Shown piece by piece: positions 34,796 through 46,412 of a DNA stretch of 64,000 nucleotides. The stretch covers positions 217,019,982 to 217,083,981 of the forward strand of contig CP136063.1 of NCBI GenBank assembly GCA_032622095.1, in the 5' to 3' direction. The notes under the pieces are model-generated. The model made no database searches and had not been told where the DNA came from. It saw nothing but the letters and a program-made list of their open reading frames with translations. The stretch's first letter is position 1; each line of letters begins with the position of its first letter. A program made the translations under genes and the position numbers. The DNA comes from Siphonodentalium dalli. Its lineage: Eukaryota; Mollusca; Scaphopoda; Gadilida; Siphonodentaliidae.

Positions 34796-35974
34796 TTATT
34801 TCGGTATTCAAACAAAAACTATAGGTAATCTCTATATATGTGTCTGACTTAGAACTTGATTCATTAGAATTTGTTGATTTTTTTTAAAATTTTATATTGA
34901 TTTTTCAAAAGTAGGTCAAGTGTTGTAATTCCAGAACAAGATTTTCGAACATAAATTTGTAGCGAAAACTGGTAAATGTCCCAGCCTACCCACCAGATAA
35001 ATATTATGACTGCAGACTGATGACTGTTTAAAATTTAGGTAATCTTACGGCTCATAGAATTTATATAATTTTCTCTTTAGACAATATAGCATCGCTGTTC
35101 TATTATCTATTTAAGATATTTATTGGCATTTAATGACCATTGAAACAGTGATTGAAAGGGCACTTTGTGCACACTTTGTGGATGGCAGGATGGGCATCTG
35201 CCCACCCCCTGCAGAGGCACCCCTGTGTACATGGTTACATCAACATCGACGAAGCGGACATGCACATATATACCACATACTATCAGATTACAAGTTACTA
35301 GTACAAACTGTCAGTATGCAAATTGACAAATTAATCAGGTGGCCTCACAAAGCTTACTGTCTATTGAATTTTGGTCAGTGACCCGATTCGTCATTTGTAA
35401 AGGTGTCTTATCTTTGTCGCGCAAATGTGATGTGTTGGTTCATTAAGTGTACGTACATACACTGCATAGCTGGCAAGTTTTCCTTGTATTTTTTGCAGGC
35501 AATTTCGTCATAGAAACCATATGGTGCCAGTTGTGAACAGCAGCATATGTATAAAAACCATCTGTACCAAATATAATGACATGAGAATTAATATTTGTGT
35601 AGTCCCACATGAATCGTGATATTTGCCTTCAACAACCTCATTGACTTATTCTTGCGAGATAATTTCATGCAATTTTCGTGCAAATTTCGGTACCATCGGT
35701 ACATGTGGAAATACAGGTTTTATTATAAAATATGCATGCATAACCCACATTCCTAACATTCCAAGGATCAAAATAGATTTAATGTACTTTTTATGTTAGC
35801 TTTATATGCTTCAAAAAGACTTGTTGCCCCCATAAAATTGTCACTTCCGAGATAACAGAAAGTTGTTATTTTCCAGTAGATGGCCGCCGAGAAATATAAA
35901 GTTAGTTATTTAACTTCGGCGTGTCCGTCTAATTTGAACTAGGTATTCATACTATGGTAACAGGTGAATGGGGG
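34796..35974. other. No gene recognised
   Basis: An 82-codon + frame at 35133-35381 has no recognisable domain. A stretch at 35520-35600 resembles the diverged repeat at 25140. Confidence 0.35.
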
Positions 35975-36370
35975 TCGAGTTGTGAGTTCTCCCCCCCCCC
36001 CATGTTTTAGGGGTTTCATCCAGCACCCAGTCTAAGGTATAACTATCCCCAACACTCGTATCATATCGGGTGCACTTGAAATTTGGATGTGGACACCCTC
36101 CCATCAACTGAAAAAGTAACAACATATTCGGACACAGGAATGTGACTAGATCGTGTCCATGTGCTGTCCTCCTTTTCTTTTCCAACTCCACCCCTTGAAC
36201 AAGACCAAACTTCCCAGTTTTGCAAGGTTCAATTTGCACCCCACCTTGGGTTGGAAGTTTCCAGCTGGTACCTGAAGCTTTCCACCTGTTCGAAATTTCT
36301 AACCTGATACCGCCTATGTGGTTTTCCACCTGGTAGCCATTTCGACCACATTTTTACCAAACCGCTATCT
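35975..36370. repeat. ggaaatttccaac repeat family (copy 1)
   Basis: It starts with a poly-C tract (35990) and contains recurring half-sites of the self-complementary motif gttggaaatttccaac: ggttggaagtttccagctgg (36250), gaaatttctaacctg (36290), ttttccacctggtagccatt (36320). The same layout occurs at 54490-55700, 59280-59590 and 60055-60380. The 125-codon minus frame across it is a by-product. Confidence 0.65.
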
Positions 36371-37631
36371 ATATTGATTGTCTTCAGAAGGCGGCCTTGC
36401 TACTGGTGGCATTCGGTACCGTTTTATCCATTATATATTGTTTGTTGGCACCATCGCGTATTAAACTAGATGTACTCATGTTTTGACAAGATCAGTTATT
36501 GTGCGCATATATGTGTGTATTCTTCGAATTTCCCTTCCGCGCAATTTAAATTTAAGCCACGAATAGGTTGTATGCCAATATGATTTGGAAATAATAAAAA
36601 ACAATACAAATTCAAAAGCCAATTTATCATTGAAAAATACACATTTAGAGTTTTCAGAGTTCGCTCATCTACGTTTTGATGGCATTGTTCTTAACTTGTT
36701 GTCAGCGTCGAGTTGTCTGCCAATTCCCATGTTCCTAATACAATTATTGAGGGGAAATATGTAAGTTAAAATGTTAAAATTGTTTGCATTGAAATTTTAT
36801 ATGGAGATACATCCAGCCAAGCAGAGGATGTGGGTTCAGGAAATGTAAAACAGAGAAGCAATACGTTGACATTCTCCGATATCAAAACATTATATTGATA
36901 CAAACATGACAGCTTACTTTAACAATTGAGTACATATAGTAGTTTATTCTCAAAAGTAATATTGTTGTTGTATTTTGCTTGTGAATAAAGAATTAACTAC
37001 GCAAATGATGCACTCCCTGTTAGTTTCAGCACATGTACTCCCCCACAAATGCACACAGCTTGCATGCATGTCATTATTAATACGTGACGAAACCGACGTC
37101 TAAAATTCAATTGTGAACTTTCGCTATAATATGAAGACATGCTATATAAGACTTATCGCCTATAAAGAATATAATATGACGGCCATGTGTATACACAGCG
37201 GCATACAGCCTACATAAACACTTGTCGAACGATTGAACTTCTTTCAAAGTCACCAAACCCGTTCCGGATAAAGGAGCTGTTGAGTCGCCTGTCACATGAA
37301 TACGGTTGGGTTAGTATACACATTAATTGAAATAACTCACGGCTAACCAACGTGGCCATTATACATTGCGAATTATAAATTCCGAACAAACACGACAAGT
37401 AAGATGCCTAAATATATGATACAAATATGCGCATGTAAACTTAAGAGCTATACTCCCGAAATTTTACTTTCGATTTTTTCGCCCTAGCGGTACAGCTTTG
37501 TGTGGGTACATGCACGGGGAATGCATTCCAATGTAAATAGTGACGAACACTGGCAGTCCTTATACGCTCTATTCAATTAAGGTTTCAAATGCGTGCGGAG
37601 AGACTACATAGGACGACATGTGATTTAAATA
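36371..37631. other. Non-coding upstream region of the acidic SAM-like exon
   Basis: No gene recognised. The promoter of the next exon could lie here, but no TATA box or other decisive element is visible near 37500-37630. Confidence 0.4.
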
Positions 37632-37721
37632 ATGGACGAGTACAAACTGCAGTCTACTAAAGAGGCGCATGCTAAAATGTGTCGGATTTGTTTGTTCAGT
37701 GGATTACCCAATTTTTGTTGA
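37632..37721 (+). promoter_or_regulatory. Possible upstream ORF before the long exon
   Basis: An ATG at 37632 opens a 29-codon frame that stops at 37719-37721, six bases before the ATG of the long exon (37727). If transcription starts upstream, this could lower translation of the main frame. Alternatively it lies in an intron, because a good acceptor (tttgtttgttcag) ends at 37699. Confidence 0.35.
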
Positions 37722-37726
37722 AAGGT

Positions 37727-39425
37727 ATGGAAAAACTTAACAAGCCGGTGAGTAGCAATGAATTTTCGTTATCAGACCTCGAGGTTTCTTCCGGGTCCGG
37801 CACTGATTCAGGTACATCTGCTCAACTGTTACCTCCGCTCTATATCGACGAGGCAGATCTAGTTCCGAGCGGTGATCACTCAGCAGAAGAGGATGGAACA
37901 GTAAATTCTGCCGCTAGGAGGAGTCAAGCTGACAGAAAACGTACCGAAGCTGAGTTGCAAGAAGGATTCGCAGAAATTATCAAGATACTTGATTCTGTTA
38001 ATACCGACGACGAGGGATCGATCAGTGATTTTACCAAATCCACTTCTTCCGATAATAATGCCGAATTGGGCGGACGCAGCGACGGAGCAACTGGTCAACG
38101 AAACGGTTTGGACAATCGACCTCTAACAAGCACTACGTCAGAGACATCAGACATCAACGAGACAGGGAAGGTTTCCAGGGAAACGGATTTCCCTGTTTTT
38201 GAAGAAACTTCCATTGTTAAATCTACGTCGCAATCTACAGAAGTGTCGCCTCCTATTGGAGAAGCGTCTGGGTCTTTGAACAGCGAGGTAACGTCTGAAA
38301 CATGTGTTAAGGATGATGATGACGAAGTAAACATATCGATATCAACAGAAAAACGTCAGGAGGTAACAACTCCGCAGGACGTCGATAAAAGTGACAGTGA
38401 TACGAAGAGCACATATGATGACCAAGAAACTAGGCAAAGCACATCAGAGACAAATCTAAATCCTGAAGCTAGACAAATCATCACAGAGACAAATCATGGC
38501 CATGATAATGATAACGCTGGCACAGACGATACTCAAGACGTTACTGTTAGTGTAGGGAGAAGTGCAATTGTGGCTGGCAATGATAATGTTGGTGCTGACA
38601 CTGATGAGGAAGAAGCATCTGAAACTACTCATTCTATCGGTGGACGTACGTTTCTGGTGAGGAGCAGGGAACGACTCGATGATCCTGGATCAAATGACGA
38701 GGAAGATAACAATGGGGTAGATGTAAATTCGGGCAGCAAACCTGGATCCGTTGCAGACGACACCATGTCGAGTTCCGCGGATGTAGAAAATACTGGTGAA
38801 GAGGCTGCGAATAGTTCCCACGATCAGCCGGATGACTCTGCGACAGGAAGAGTATCTGACGATGATTGGAACCCTGATCCTGACGACAATGATGATTGGC
38901 TGGATGATTTCCCTAGTGACGGCGAAACCAATGATACAAACGAACAAGCCACTACCCCAATGAGTCCTGGTTACCACTCTTCGTCAACGGTCCTAACATC
39001 TCCACGTAACAACGTCAGTACTCCGCGTCAAGAGTTCAACATATTCGAAGTAAATGCGGACCACGACAATAGGATAGTTGTATTTCGCGAATGGGCAAAA
39101 ATGCATGGAACTAATAGCAGGACTATTGAAGTTTTGTTGGTGAAAGATGTGCTCAAACCGGATGTTCTAAGAACCCTGACTAATGAACACATTGAGGCAT
39201 TTAATATCCACCCGAGTGGGCAAGTGAGGGTTGCTCAGTTCTTGGTGAGAGAGATGAAGCAACAACTGAAATCGTCATCTCTGGGTCGAGAAAGGCGGCC
39301 AATGATTGGTCGGTTCACCAGTACGAGGCAAATTAGCGAAACACCCAGGAGCAGATATGGTAACAGAACTACTACAGTAATTCGAAGAGGACGAGTGACA
39401 TCTGTTCCAATTTCTAGTGGATCAG
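37727..39425 (+). CDS. Large acidic exon with SAM-like domain, candidate N-terminus of the TRIM-like gene
   Basis: An open frame of 566 codons plus one base, from an ATG with good Kozak context (G at -3, G at +4) to a donor CAG|GTTGGT at 39425/39426. Residues 1-430 are low-complexity: rich in Asp, Glu, Ser, Thr and Asn, with a very acidic DDNDDWLDDFPSD stretch near residue 395, so probably disordered. Residues about 435-515 look folded: FREWAKMH, then VLLVKDVLKPDVLRTLTNEH, IEAFNI and GQVRVAQFLVREMK, in the order of a SAM domain (helical, often self-associating). A basic Arg-rich tail follows. Beyond 39425 the frame stays open to 39532 but turns hydrophobic and uninformative, as expected for intron. 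The frame is also open back to 37679 without an ATG, and an acceptor at 37699/37700 would be in phase 0, so this might be an internal exon. It ends in phase 1, compatible with the RING exon at 63448. Known: SAM and RING can coexist in E3 ligases. Inferred: the join. Confidence 0.7.
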
Positions 39426-40484
39426 GTTGGTTTATATTCATATTAAGCAAAATATGCGCAGATAGGATGCATGTGTGTCTGTATCAAAACGCTGCATATA
39501 TATTTGCTGCATATATATTAGAGCTCTCTTAATCACGTGGCTTCGAGATTCGCCGCCATCTTGGGAGCATTTTCGAGATAACAACAATTGAATAGAACAG
39601 GATATGTTGACTAATAGTTGCAACCATATATTGCGTTTATAAGCCATAGAGCTAATATAAACTACCGGTACCGCCCTATACAAATAATGTAATATATATA
39701 TATTGCATTATGCATGTTGATGATAATAAAGCTTAAGTGTATCACTTCTTAGTAGGTTTTATGTATTTTCCGGGGTATAAATTATTAGATATGAATCGAG
39801 CACTCCTGTCCGGAAATGCTCATATAAATTAATATCGATTTTATTTAGAATATTTCTCATATAATGCTTGAGCTATTTTTAGAACAGAAATATCGCGGCA
39901 AAGTTCGGAGCATACCAAGAGACAATACCTCCGTTTAGCAAGTTTGTCTTTCAAATCACTTCAAACATAACTATATACGTCTTTGTCAGGTTTCGGGTTG
40001 TCAAATTAGGCTCATAAATAAATAAAATCGCCTTACTTTACAGACTTTATCAGCATTCAAACAACTTCCCGCAAAGAATGTAGATAAACGCCTTCTATGT
40101 TCACCATATTAAGAAGAAAATGGCAGTGAACGTTCGTTATTTTTATATATCGCAGCGAAGCTCATCCTCTGTTTAGGTGGGGTTTTTTTTTTAGACTGGG
40201 TATCTCTTCTCTAAACATTCTGTATAGCTTGTGGGTATCAAATACTAATTTTTATTTAGAGAGACCAGAAAAGTTGATCTTTAAAACACTGAAGAGAACA
40301 TTTACTGTGGCCTATACCAAATGTTTCTCTTTTCTATTAAAACGGACCTTGAAAAGAAGTTTAAAAAAAAGTGCTGTTGGAAATGCTGACGGGATGACAT
40401 ATATAGAGAATCTTAGTTTCTGACTTTTGTTTGAGGCATATTGTGTCAGTAACTGCACATGCAACAGTATCCTCGTGTAAATAT
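39426..40484. other. Candidate intron sequence, left part
   Basis: No exon recognised. It holds half of a family 6 miniature element (39768-39905). The string tgtttaggtggggtttttttt near 40170 is low-complexity. Confidence 0.4.
39768..39905. mobile_element. Half of a TTAA-type miniature element, family 6 (copy b)
   Basis: ggggtataaattattagata, then cactcctgtccggaaatgct and attaatatcgattttattta, match the left half of the copies at 11790 and 60422. The right half is missing. Confidence 0.7.
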
Positions 40485-40610
40485 TAACATAGGTTCACAT
40501 TGGACTGATATGTTCACACATAGGTTCATATTGGACTTATATCCGTTATTCAGTTTTATGGCGCGGGCCACGGTGAAAACACACTTTAAAGAGTGCAGCC
40601 TGGTAATGCG
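40485..40610. repeat. Dispersed repeat shared with 26826-27000
   Basis: taggttcatattggacttat, then atggcgcgggccacggtgaa and aacacac, in the same order as the other copy. The first motif is itself doubled here (40489 and 40522). Confidence 0.6.
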
Positions 40611-41264
40611 TGAGTTGGTTTATTCGTGTAATTTTTCGCCCATAATGAACTTATAATAATCATTATGAGTCGATAATGGCACTAAAACATTCTCATTTTC
40701 AGTTCGTTTTATGGACTCAAAATGAGGCGATTCTACGCCGATTATAAACCTAAAACAAATCATATTATAGGCCCATAACGTGCTGATTTTCAGGCTGGTA
40801 TTTAATTATAACAGCAGCATATTGTGAAAAAAATATTTATCGAAAAGAGTAGGTTACTTTGTATCAGGGGTGATAGGAAGACAGTCAGTTATGACCATAT
40901 CACCCCCAGCAAAATGCATGACTATTATATTGTATTTGTTTGCATTTATACTGTTCGTGTGCATGTTGTAAATATTATCCTATCCCAACTTATCCGCTAA
41001 AATTATAAAGCAGAACGTTTGTTTATTCGTGTTCGGCGTCGTCATTTCTAATGCAAAGTAGATTCGTGTAATAAAATAGAAGCCGCCGGGACAACGGTTC
41101 ATTGAATACTGTGTATATGTCCTGGTGTGACTCATAGCGCCATCTATTAATGTTTATGGGAATCAGTGCACAAGAACCTCACTAACACATACGTTTCGAG
41201 CAAGATATACATATATCCTCTCTGCTGATAAATCAATCTGCATTCTGCAGCCAGATACAACGTC
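40611..41264. other. No gene recognised
   Basis: AT-rich, no supportable frame. Confidence 0.4.
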
Positions 41265-41505
41265 AAATTGCTAAATGGAAAGTTTCCGCTCAATTATACA
41301 ATTATACATAGGAATAGTCTATTATTCATCTGGAGAGGTTTTCATGAAATTTAAGCAGACGACAGCTAGTGCAAGTGCAGAAGGGGTCCTATTTATTTGA
41401 GGATGTTCAGATAATAAGTTCTATTGTCGTTTGTTGAACATATTATCTGAACATTTCCAAACGGATAACTACTCGCCAATGAGTATTTAGCAAAGAAATG
41501 CTTAA
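41265..41505. mobile_element. TTAA-type miniature element, family 3 (copy C)
   Basis: The core atgttcagataataagttct / gttgaacatattatctgaac is at 41403-41453, then gataactactcgccaatgag and an end with TTAA at 41502-41505. A caattatacaattatacata..attattcatctgga left part matches copy A. Confidence 0.75.
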
Positions 41506-41517
41506 ATCATGCGCGGA

Positions 41518-42545
41518 TTCTTTCCAGAATAACTTCGCGCTCTTGCCATGAGTAAAACATGTGACGCGGCTTTGAAGCCATAAAGGTGTTTGTAATCACG
41601 TGGCCTGTTGAGGGTGGACTGCAATCTTTTTCTTTCCAGAATAACTTCGCGCTCTTGCCATGCGTAAAACATGTGACGGGCAGGCTTGTCAAAGTATCGC
41701 CGGTTCCAAGGTAGTCGGTACCGGTACCGGTACTGCGTTGGAACCGCGGTACCGGTACTGCTGTTGTGTTGTTTATTCCACTACATATCACACATTTAAA
41801 AGAGTATATTCTAATGTGGTAATTACTGGTAATGTATGGCACTTTGTGCCAGTTTTTGGTGATTGTTGTGGATGACAAATACAACCATGTCAGACTATCC
41901 TAATGCACGTATGCCACAGCAGCCACACATAAATGTGTGACATACATGCATTAGTATAGTCTGAAATAGTTCGATTTATCACCCACAACAATCACCTAAA
42001 ATGTGCCATAATTTAGGCAGCCTGATAGGTGCTAGAACTTTTATGTTTAGGGCTTCAGGCGCTCAAATACATACATCGGAAAGATGGGTATATATATATG
42101 GTGAATGACAATTTAAACTGAAATAAATTTTATGTACCAGCAAGGCTGCAATCCTCATATGTTATAATGTAACACACATTGAGTCAATGACACATATATA
42201 CATTGTTGAATAAAATGATAACAGCTCCAAGACTCGGCATCCGCCGCGCGTGCTTGATCCGTTGACACATAGTAGCATACCATAATGCAAGCGGCAGTTG
42301 CGGCACACTTAAAAAAGCAAAGTTCCTTCAATTTTAATCGATCTATACTGATCTATTTACTGTTTTTGGCGAGTACCGAGAACCGTCGGTACTGAGTGTC
42401 AGAACCGGTACCGTTGAAACGGCCAAGTACCGCCGGTACCGGTACCGGTACTGGTACCGGTTGACAAGCCTGGTGACGGGGCGTTGAAGCCATAAACGTG
42501 TTTATAATCAGCTAGCCTGTTGATGGTGGACTCATAGAGGAAAAT
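41518..42545. repeat. 113-bp tandem duplication, second copy split by a hAT element
   Basis: The unit ttctttccagaataacttcg..catgtgacg..gaagccataaa..gcctgttga(g/t)ggtggact occurs at 41518-41630 and again from 41631. The second copy is broken at gtgacggg by the hAT-type insertion and resumes at 42473-42545. Confidence 0.85.
41681..42472. mobile_element. hAT-type non-autonomous element with perfect 8-bp target duplication
   Basis: The ends are CAGGCTTGTCAA and its exact inverse, flanked by GTGACGGG at 41673-41680 and 42473-42480. An 8-bp duplication and CAG-type ends are diagnostic of the hAT superfamily. Both subterminal regions carry runs of ggtaccggtaccggtac-type repeats (41715-41760 and 42400-42460), which could serve as transposase binding clusters. 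The middle holds a further inverted repeat (about 41855-42000). It is 792 bp with no transposase. Confidence 0.93.
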
Positions 42546-43905
42546 AGTGACATCTAGACAAATCCAAATTAGTGTGGACAATGCAAACTGCGCTGTTACA
42601 TTAAATGTTTATAAACAATGGTTCCAACGTTCTTAATCTCGTCACTGGAGGATTAATGGTGCTGAAAATAAGAACAAAATTGTTCTATTTATTTCATATT
42701 ATTCTTCTTGGTAATAATGGCGTAATAACCGTTGTATGCTGCATGTAAATTCCAATGGCGGTTTGCTGCCTGAAATTCTCCGATCTGATAAGACAAGGTG
42801 TGTTTGTCTTATACATGTAAATATAAATTCACAAATACAGACCAGATGAGTAAAGTAAAAACTTGTGTCCACTGTCCCACTGCTGCATTCCATATATGCT
42901 AAAATAGAAGTGTATATGAATTAGCTGAAGCAATGCATTACAATAAACGACAGCCATACAACAACTTAATTTCCATGTTTAGAAACGGGGGAAACTATAT
43001 ATGTGAGTGAGAAATCAACTTGTAATGCATTTTGTGCATGTTTACCTTTCTGACCGGTTCCAGAGATCACAGCATGTCGATAAACACGTTTAATACTCTT
43101 ATGTGAACCGTATATTATGCCACAAAAATTCCTACGCAAATCATAGAATTTAGAAAAAACGGGTTCCTACTTTTCTCCAACCAGTAAGTGCCCCTTTTCT
43201 TTTTCACACCTTCCATATTACGCTTACATAATTTGGAGGTTTAGTTTAAATAAGCCAAGTCCGTTTAAATGCCGATCGGTTCTCGCAAGTACCATGATAT
43301 ACACGTATCTATATAAGTGTCACGCACCGGGTTGCCACTGTTTTGTGTGCTCAAACATGCAATTTCAATAAGTGTAAATATCGTATACCATACTTAGCTG
43401 TCAGAGCTTCGTTGACAATGAGTCAGGGTTTGATTTAATTTGTGGCGCGCGCGTACGAGAGCACTGTTCAAATATACGGCTGTGCAAATTAGTCAAGAAA
43501 CTGCCCCCTAAAACAGAACGCGTTACCTGTATTGAATTCCCAATTTGGTTAACATGTTAATCAGAGAAAGGGAATGACATACCTATAGCTTTCTTTCAAA
43601 GCTAACCCCGTACATACACCTGTGTGTACTTTGTGACACGATTAATTGCACAGCAACTTCGTCGCGAGGTAAAGCATACCTGGGGATAACTCGTGAAGTG
43701 TAAGTAGTACATCAGCAATCCTCTTCGTTTAATCTTACTCCTTATCTAATACTCTCCTCTGTCTCTTCTTTATAAATATGCATGACGTATGACATGTTAT
43801 ACTGACAGCACAGGCTATCACTGTTTATGCTCTTTTAATTTATTGCTGCATTATCTTTGTGTAAACATTTAATTTATTCCAAGTTTTACACGAATTTTTA
43901 TGGTG
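42546..43905. other. No gene recognised
   Basis: AT-rich candidate intron. A short motif (cataatttggaggtt..aagccaagtccgtttaaat, 43225) resembles 32570-32610. No exon is supported. Confidence 0.4.
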
Positions 43906-43907
43906 TA

Positions 43908-44286
43908 CAGTAATGCTCTAAATAATCGACTTCTTAACCACAGCAGAATTATGGGTAACTTTTCAGGATTTAGTCGGAAATATGGCTTGTTGCCATTCAT
44001 CGGAAAGCTCTCGGGGATAACCACAGCAGAATTATAGGTAACTTTTCAGGATTCAGTCGGAAATATGGCTTGTTGCCATTCATCGGAAAGCTCTCGGGGA
44101 TAACCACAGCAGAATTATGGGTAACTTTTCAGGATTTAGTCGGAAATATGGCTTGTTGCCATTCATCGGAAAGCTCTCCCCGAGAGCTTTCCGATGAATG
44201 GCAACAAGCCATATTTCCGACTAAGTCCTGAAAAGTTACCCATAATTCTGCTGTGGTTAAGAAGTCGATTACTTAGATCATTACTG
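43908..44286. mobile_element. Tc1/mariner-type foldback element with an internally triplicated arm
   Basis: The ends CAGTAATG and CATTACTG are flanked by TA (43906-43907 and 44287-44288), as in Tc1/mariner elements. The left arm contains an 83-bp unit (aaccacagcagaattatggg...gctctcgggg) in three direct copies at 43936, 44019 and 44102. The right arm has a single inverse copy at about 44180-44258. The outermost 28 bp (to cgacttctt) also pair. It is non-coding. Confidence 0.88.
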
Positions 44287-44329
44287 TATGCGAGGGAATT
44301 ATAGAAGTCTCTAGATCTATGAGAGTGTA

Positions 44330-45565
44330 TGATAGACATATGAGAGGGAATGCTAAAAGTCTAAGAGCGAATGCTAGAAGTCTGAGAGGGAATGCTAGAA
44401 GTCTGAGAGGAATGGTAGAATTATTGGAGGGAATGTTAGAAGTCTGAGAGGGAATGCTAGAAGTCTGAGAGGGAATGCTAGAAGTCTGAGAGGGAATGAT
44501 ATAATTATGAGAGGGAATGCTAGAAGTCTGAGAGGGAATGTTAGAAGTCTGAGAGGGGATGATAGAAGTCTGAGAGGGAATGCTAGAAGTCTGAGAGGGA
44601 ATGATAGAAGTCTGAGAGGGAATGATAGAAGTCTGAGAGGGAATGGTAGAATTATGAGAGGGAATGTTAGAAGTCTGAGAGGGAATGATAGAAGTCTGAG
44701 AGGAATGATAGAAGTCTGAGAGGGAATGATAGAAGTCTGAGAGGGAATGGTAGAATTATGAGAGGGAATGTTAGAAGTCTGAGAGGGAATGATAGAATTA
44801 TGAGAGGGAATGTTAGAAGTCTGAGAGGGAATGATAGAATTATGAGAGGGAATGTTAGAAGTCTGAGAGGGAATGATAGAACTCTGAGAGGAATGATAGA
44901 AGTCTGAGAGGGAATGATATAATTATGAGAGGGAATGTTAGAAGTCTGAGAGGGGATGATAGAATTGTGAGAGGGAATGCTAGAAGTCTGAGAGGGAATG
45001 ATAGAAGTCTGAGAGGGAATGATAGAAGTCTGAGAGGGAATGCTAGAAGTCTGATAGGGAATGCTAGAATTATGAGAGGGAATGCTAGAAGTCTGAGAGG
45101 GAATGATAGAATTATGAGAGGGAATGTTAGAAGTCTGAGAGGGAATGATAGAAGTCTGAGAGGGAATGCTAGAAGTCTGAGAGGGAATGATAGAAGTCTG
45201 AGAGGGAATGCTAGAAGTCTGATAGGGAATGCTAGAATTATGAGAGGGAATGCTAGAAGTCTGAGAGGGAATGATAGAATTATGAGAGGGAATGCTAGAA
45301 GTCTGATAGGGAATGCTAGAATTATGAGGGAATGCTAGAAGTCTGAGATGGAATGATAGAAGTCAGAGCGGCATGCTAGAAATCTTAGAGGAGATGGTAG
45401 CTATCTTAGTGGAGATAGTAGATATCTTAGAGGAGATGGTGGATATCTTAGAGGAGATGGTAGATATCTTAGAGGAGATGGTAGATATCTTAGAGGAGAT
45501 GGTAGATATCTCTAGAGGAGATGGTAGATATCTTAGAGGAGATGGTAGATATCTTAGACGGAATA
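44330..45565. repeat. Minisatellite, 21-bp unit, nearly 60 copies in two sequence blocks
   Basis: Block 1 (44330-45370) has units gaatgatagaagtctgagag plus g, alternating with gaattatgagag-type variants in recurring patterns. Block 2 (45390-45565) keeps the 21-bp period but with the consensus gatatcttagaggagatggt. Occasional 20-bp or 18-bp units break the frame. Because 21 is a multiple of three, long frames stay open (RGNDRSL heptads), but nothing else supports a protein. Confidence 0.93.
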
Positions 45566-45666
45566 GGGGATATGGCAACAATCGTTGGAGGCTTATCCTC
45601 AAGCATTATATCAGTTCTAATTTGAGTTTCCGAGATCAATTCATCCAAAATAATCCTGACAAACCA

Positions 45667-45893
45667 TTACTTTACTAACTGAATTATTCCAAATTCCAAT
45701 CAGTTATAAATGCATACATTGGAATGGTCTGTTATATATTTGGAGGGATGTTAAGGATATATGACAATAAAAGTGCAGAAGGATTTACATTCATTTGTGG
45801 GAAATGTTCAGATAAAACGTTTGGTGAACTTATTATCTGAACATTCCGTAAGGGAACTACTTATCAATGAGTATTTAGTACAGGAAGGGTTAC
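45667..45893. mobile_element. TTAA-type miniature element, family 3 (copy D)
   Basis: The core aaatgttcagataaaacgtt / gaacttattatctgaacatt is at 45803-45845, then gggaactacttatcaatgag and the end tttagtacaggaagggttac (terminal TTAA decayed to TTAC). Confidence 0.78.
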
Positions 45894-46189
45894 CTCGTCT
45901 ATCTTTGTTGGACTGGTGCCATGTGAAATCTAAGTATCTGTCAACTGGTGTTGGAGTACAAACTGTGTTTCCGCTTGCGTCTGTAAATCTAATTAATTGA
46001 TTTGATTGGGGGACGCGGGTTAAATATAGACGCTCTTTCACGTCAGTTGCAACATTTTGCGATTTGTATTAGACAATTATCAGCATCACACACTGTACAA
46101 AACGGAATCGCAAAAAGTAGCTTCAAACTCAAAAACACTTTCAAGTATATGTGGCGTGTTGACTGGTGTTGACGCAAAATATAACATTC
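45894..46189. other. No gene recognised
   Basis: Overlapping 77-79 codon frames on both strands over 45761-46041 are not supported by any motif. Confidence 0.35.
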
Positions 46190-46412
46190 TAGTTTAATAT
46201 CAAGTTGCTAACGATCGTACTATCGCTATTTAAACCCACTTGTCAAGCACCAAGATGCACATATTCCTGAGGGGGGGGGGGGTACCAAAAATATTATATT
46301 TTAATATAAAGTTGCTAATGATCGTATACTATCGCTATTTAGGCATTATTTAAGCCCACCTGTCAAGCACCAAGATACACAGGCCTCTGGGGGGGGGATA
46401 CCAAACATACCT
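46190..46412. repeat. Direct tandem duplication, about 113 bp, each copy ending in poly-G
   Basis: The block tttaatatcaagttgctaac..atcgctattta..ccactgtcaagcaccaagat..g(n)ta is present at 46190-46290 and 46300-46412. The copies differ by small indels and in G-tract length (about 13 and 9). Confidence 0.8.

Noticed and set aside
37679-37726. GTG at 37679 as the start of the acidic ORF
   Set aside because: Non-ATG starts are rare in animals. The ATG at 37727 has good context, and the earlier codons may lie in an intron or untranslated region.
39426-39532. Extension of the acidic ORF to its stop at 39532
   Set aside because: The residues turn hydrophobic and uninformative right after a good CAG|GT donor, so this is more likely intron read-through.
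44507-45338. Long RGNDRSL-repeat frames (70 and 137 codons)
   Set aside because: They come from a 21-bp minisatellite whose period preserves any frame. No start context, domain or splice signal supports a protein.
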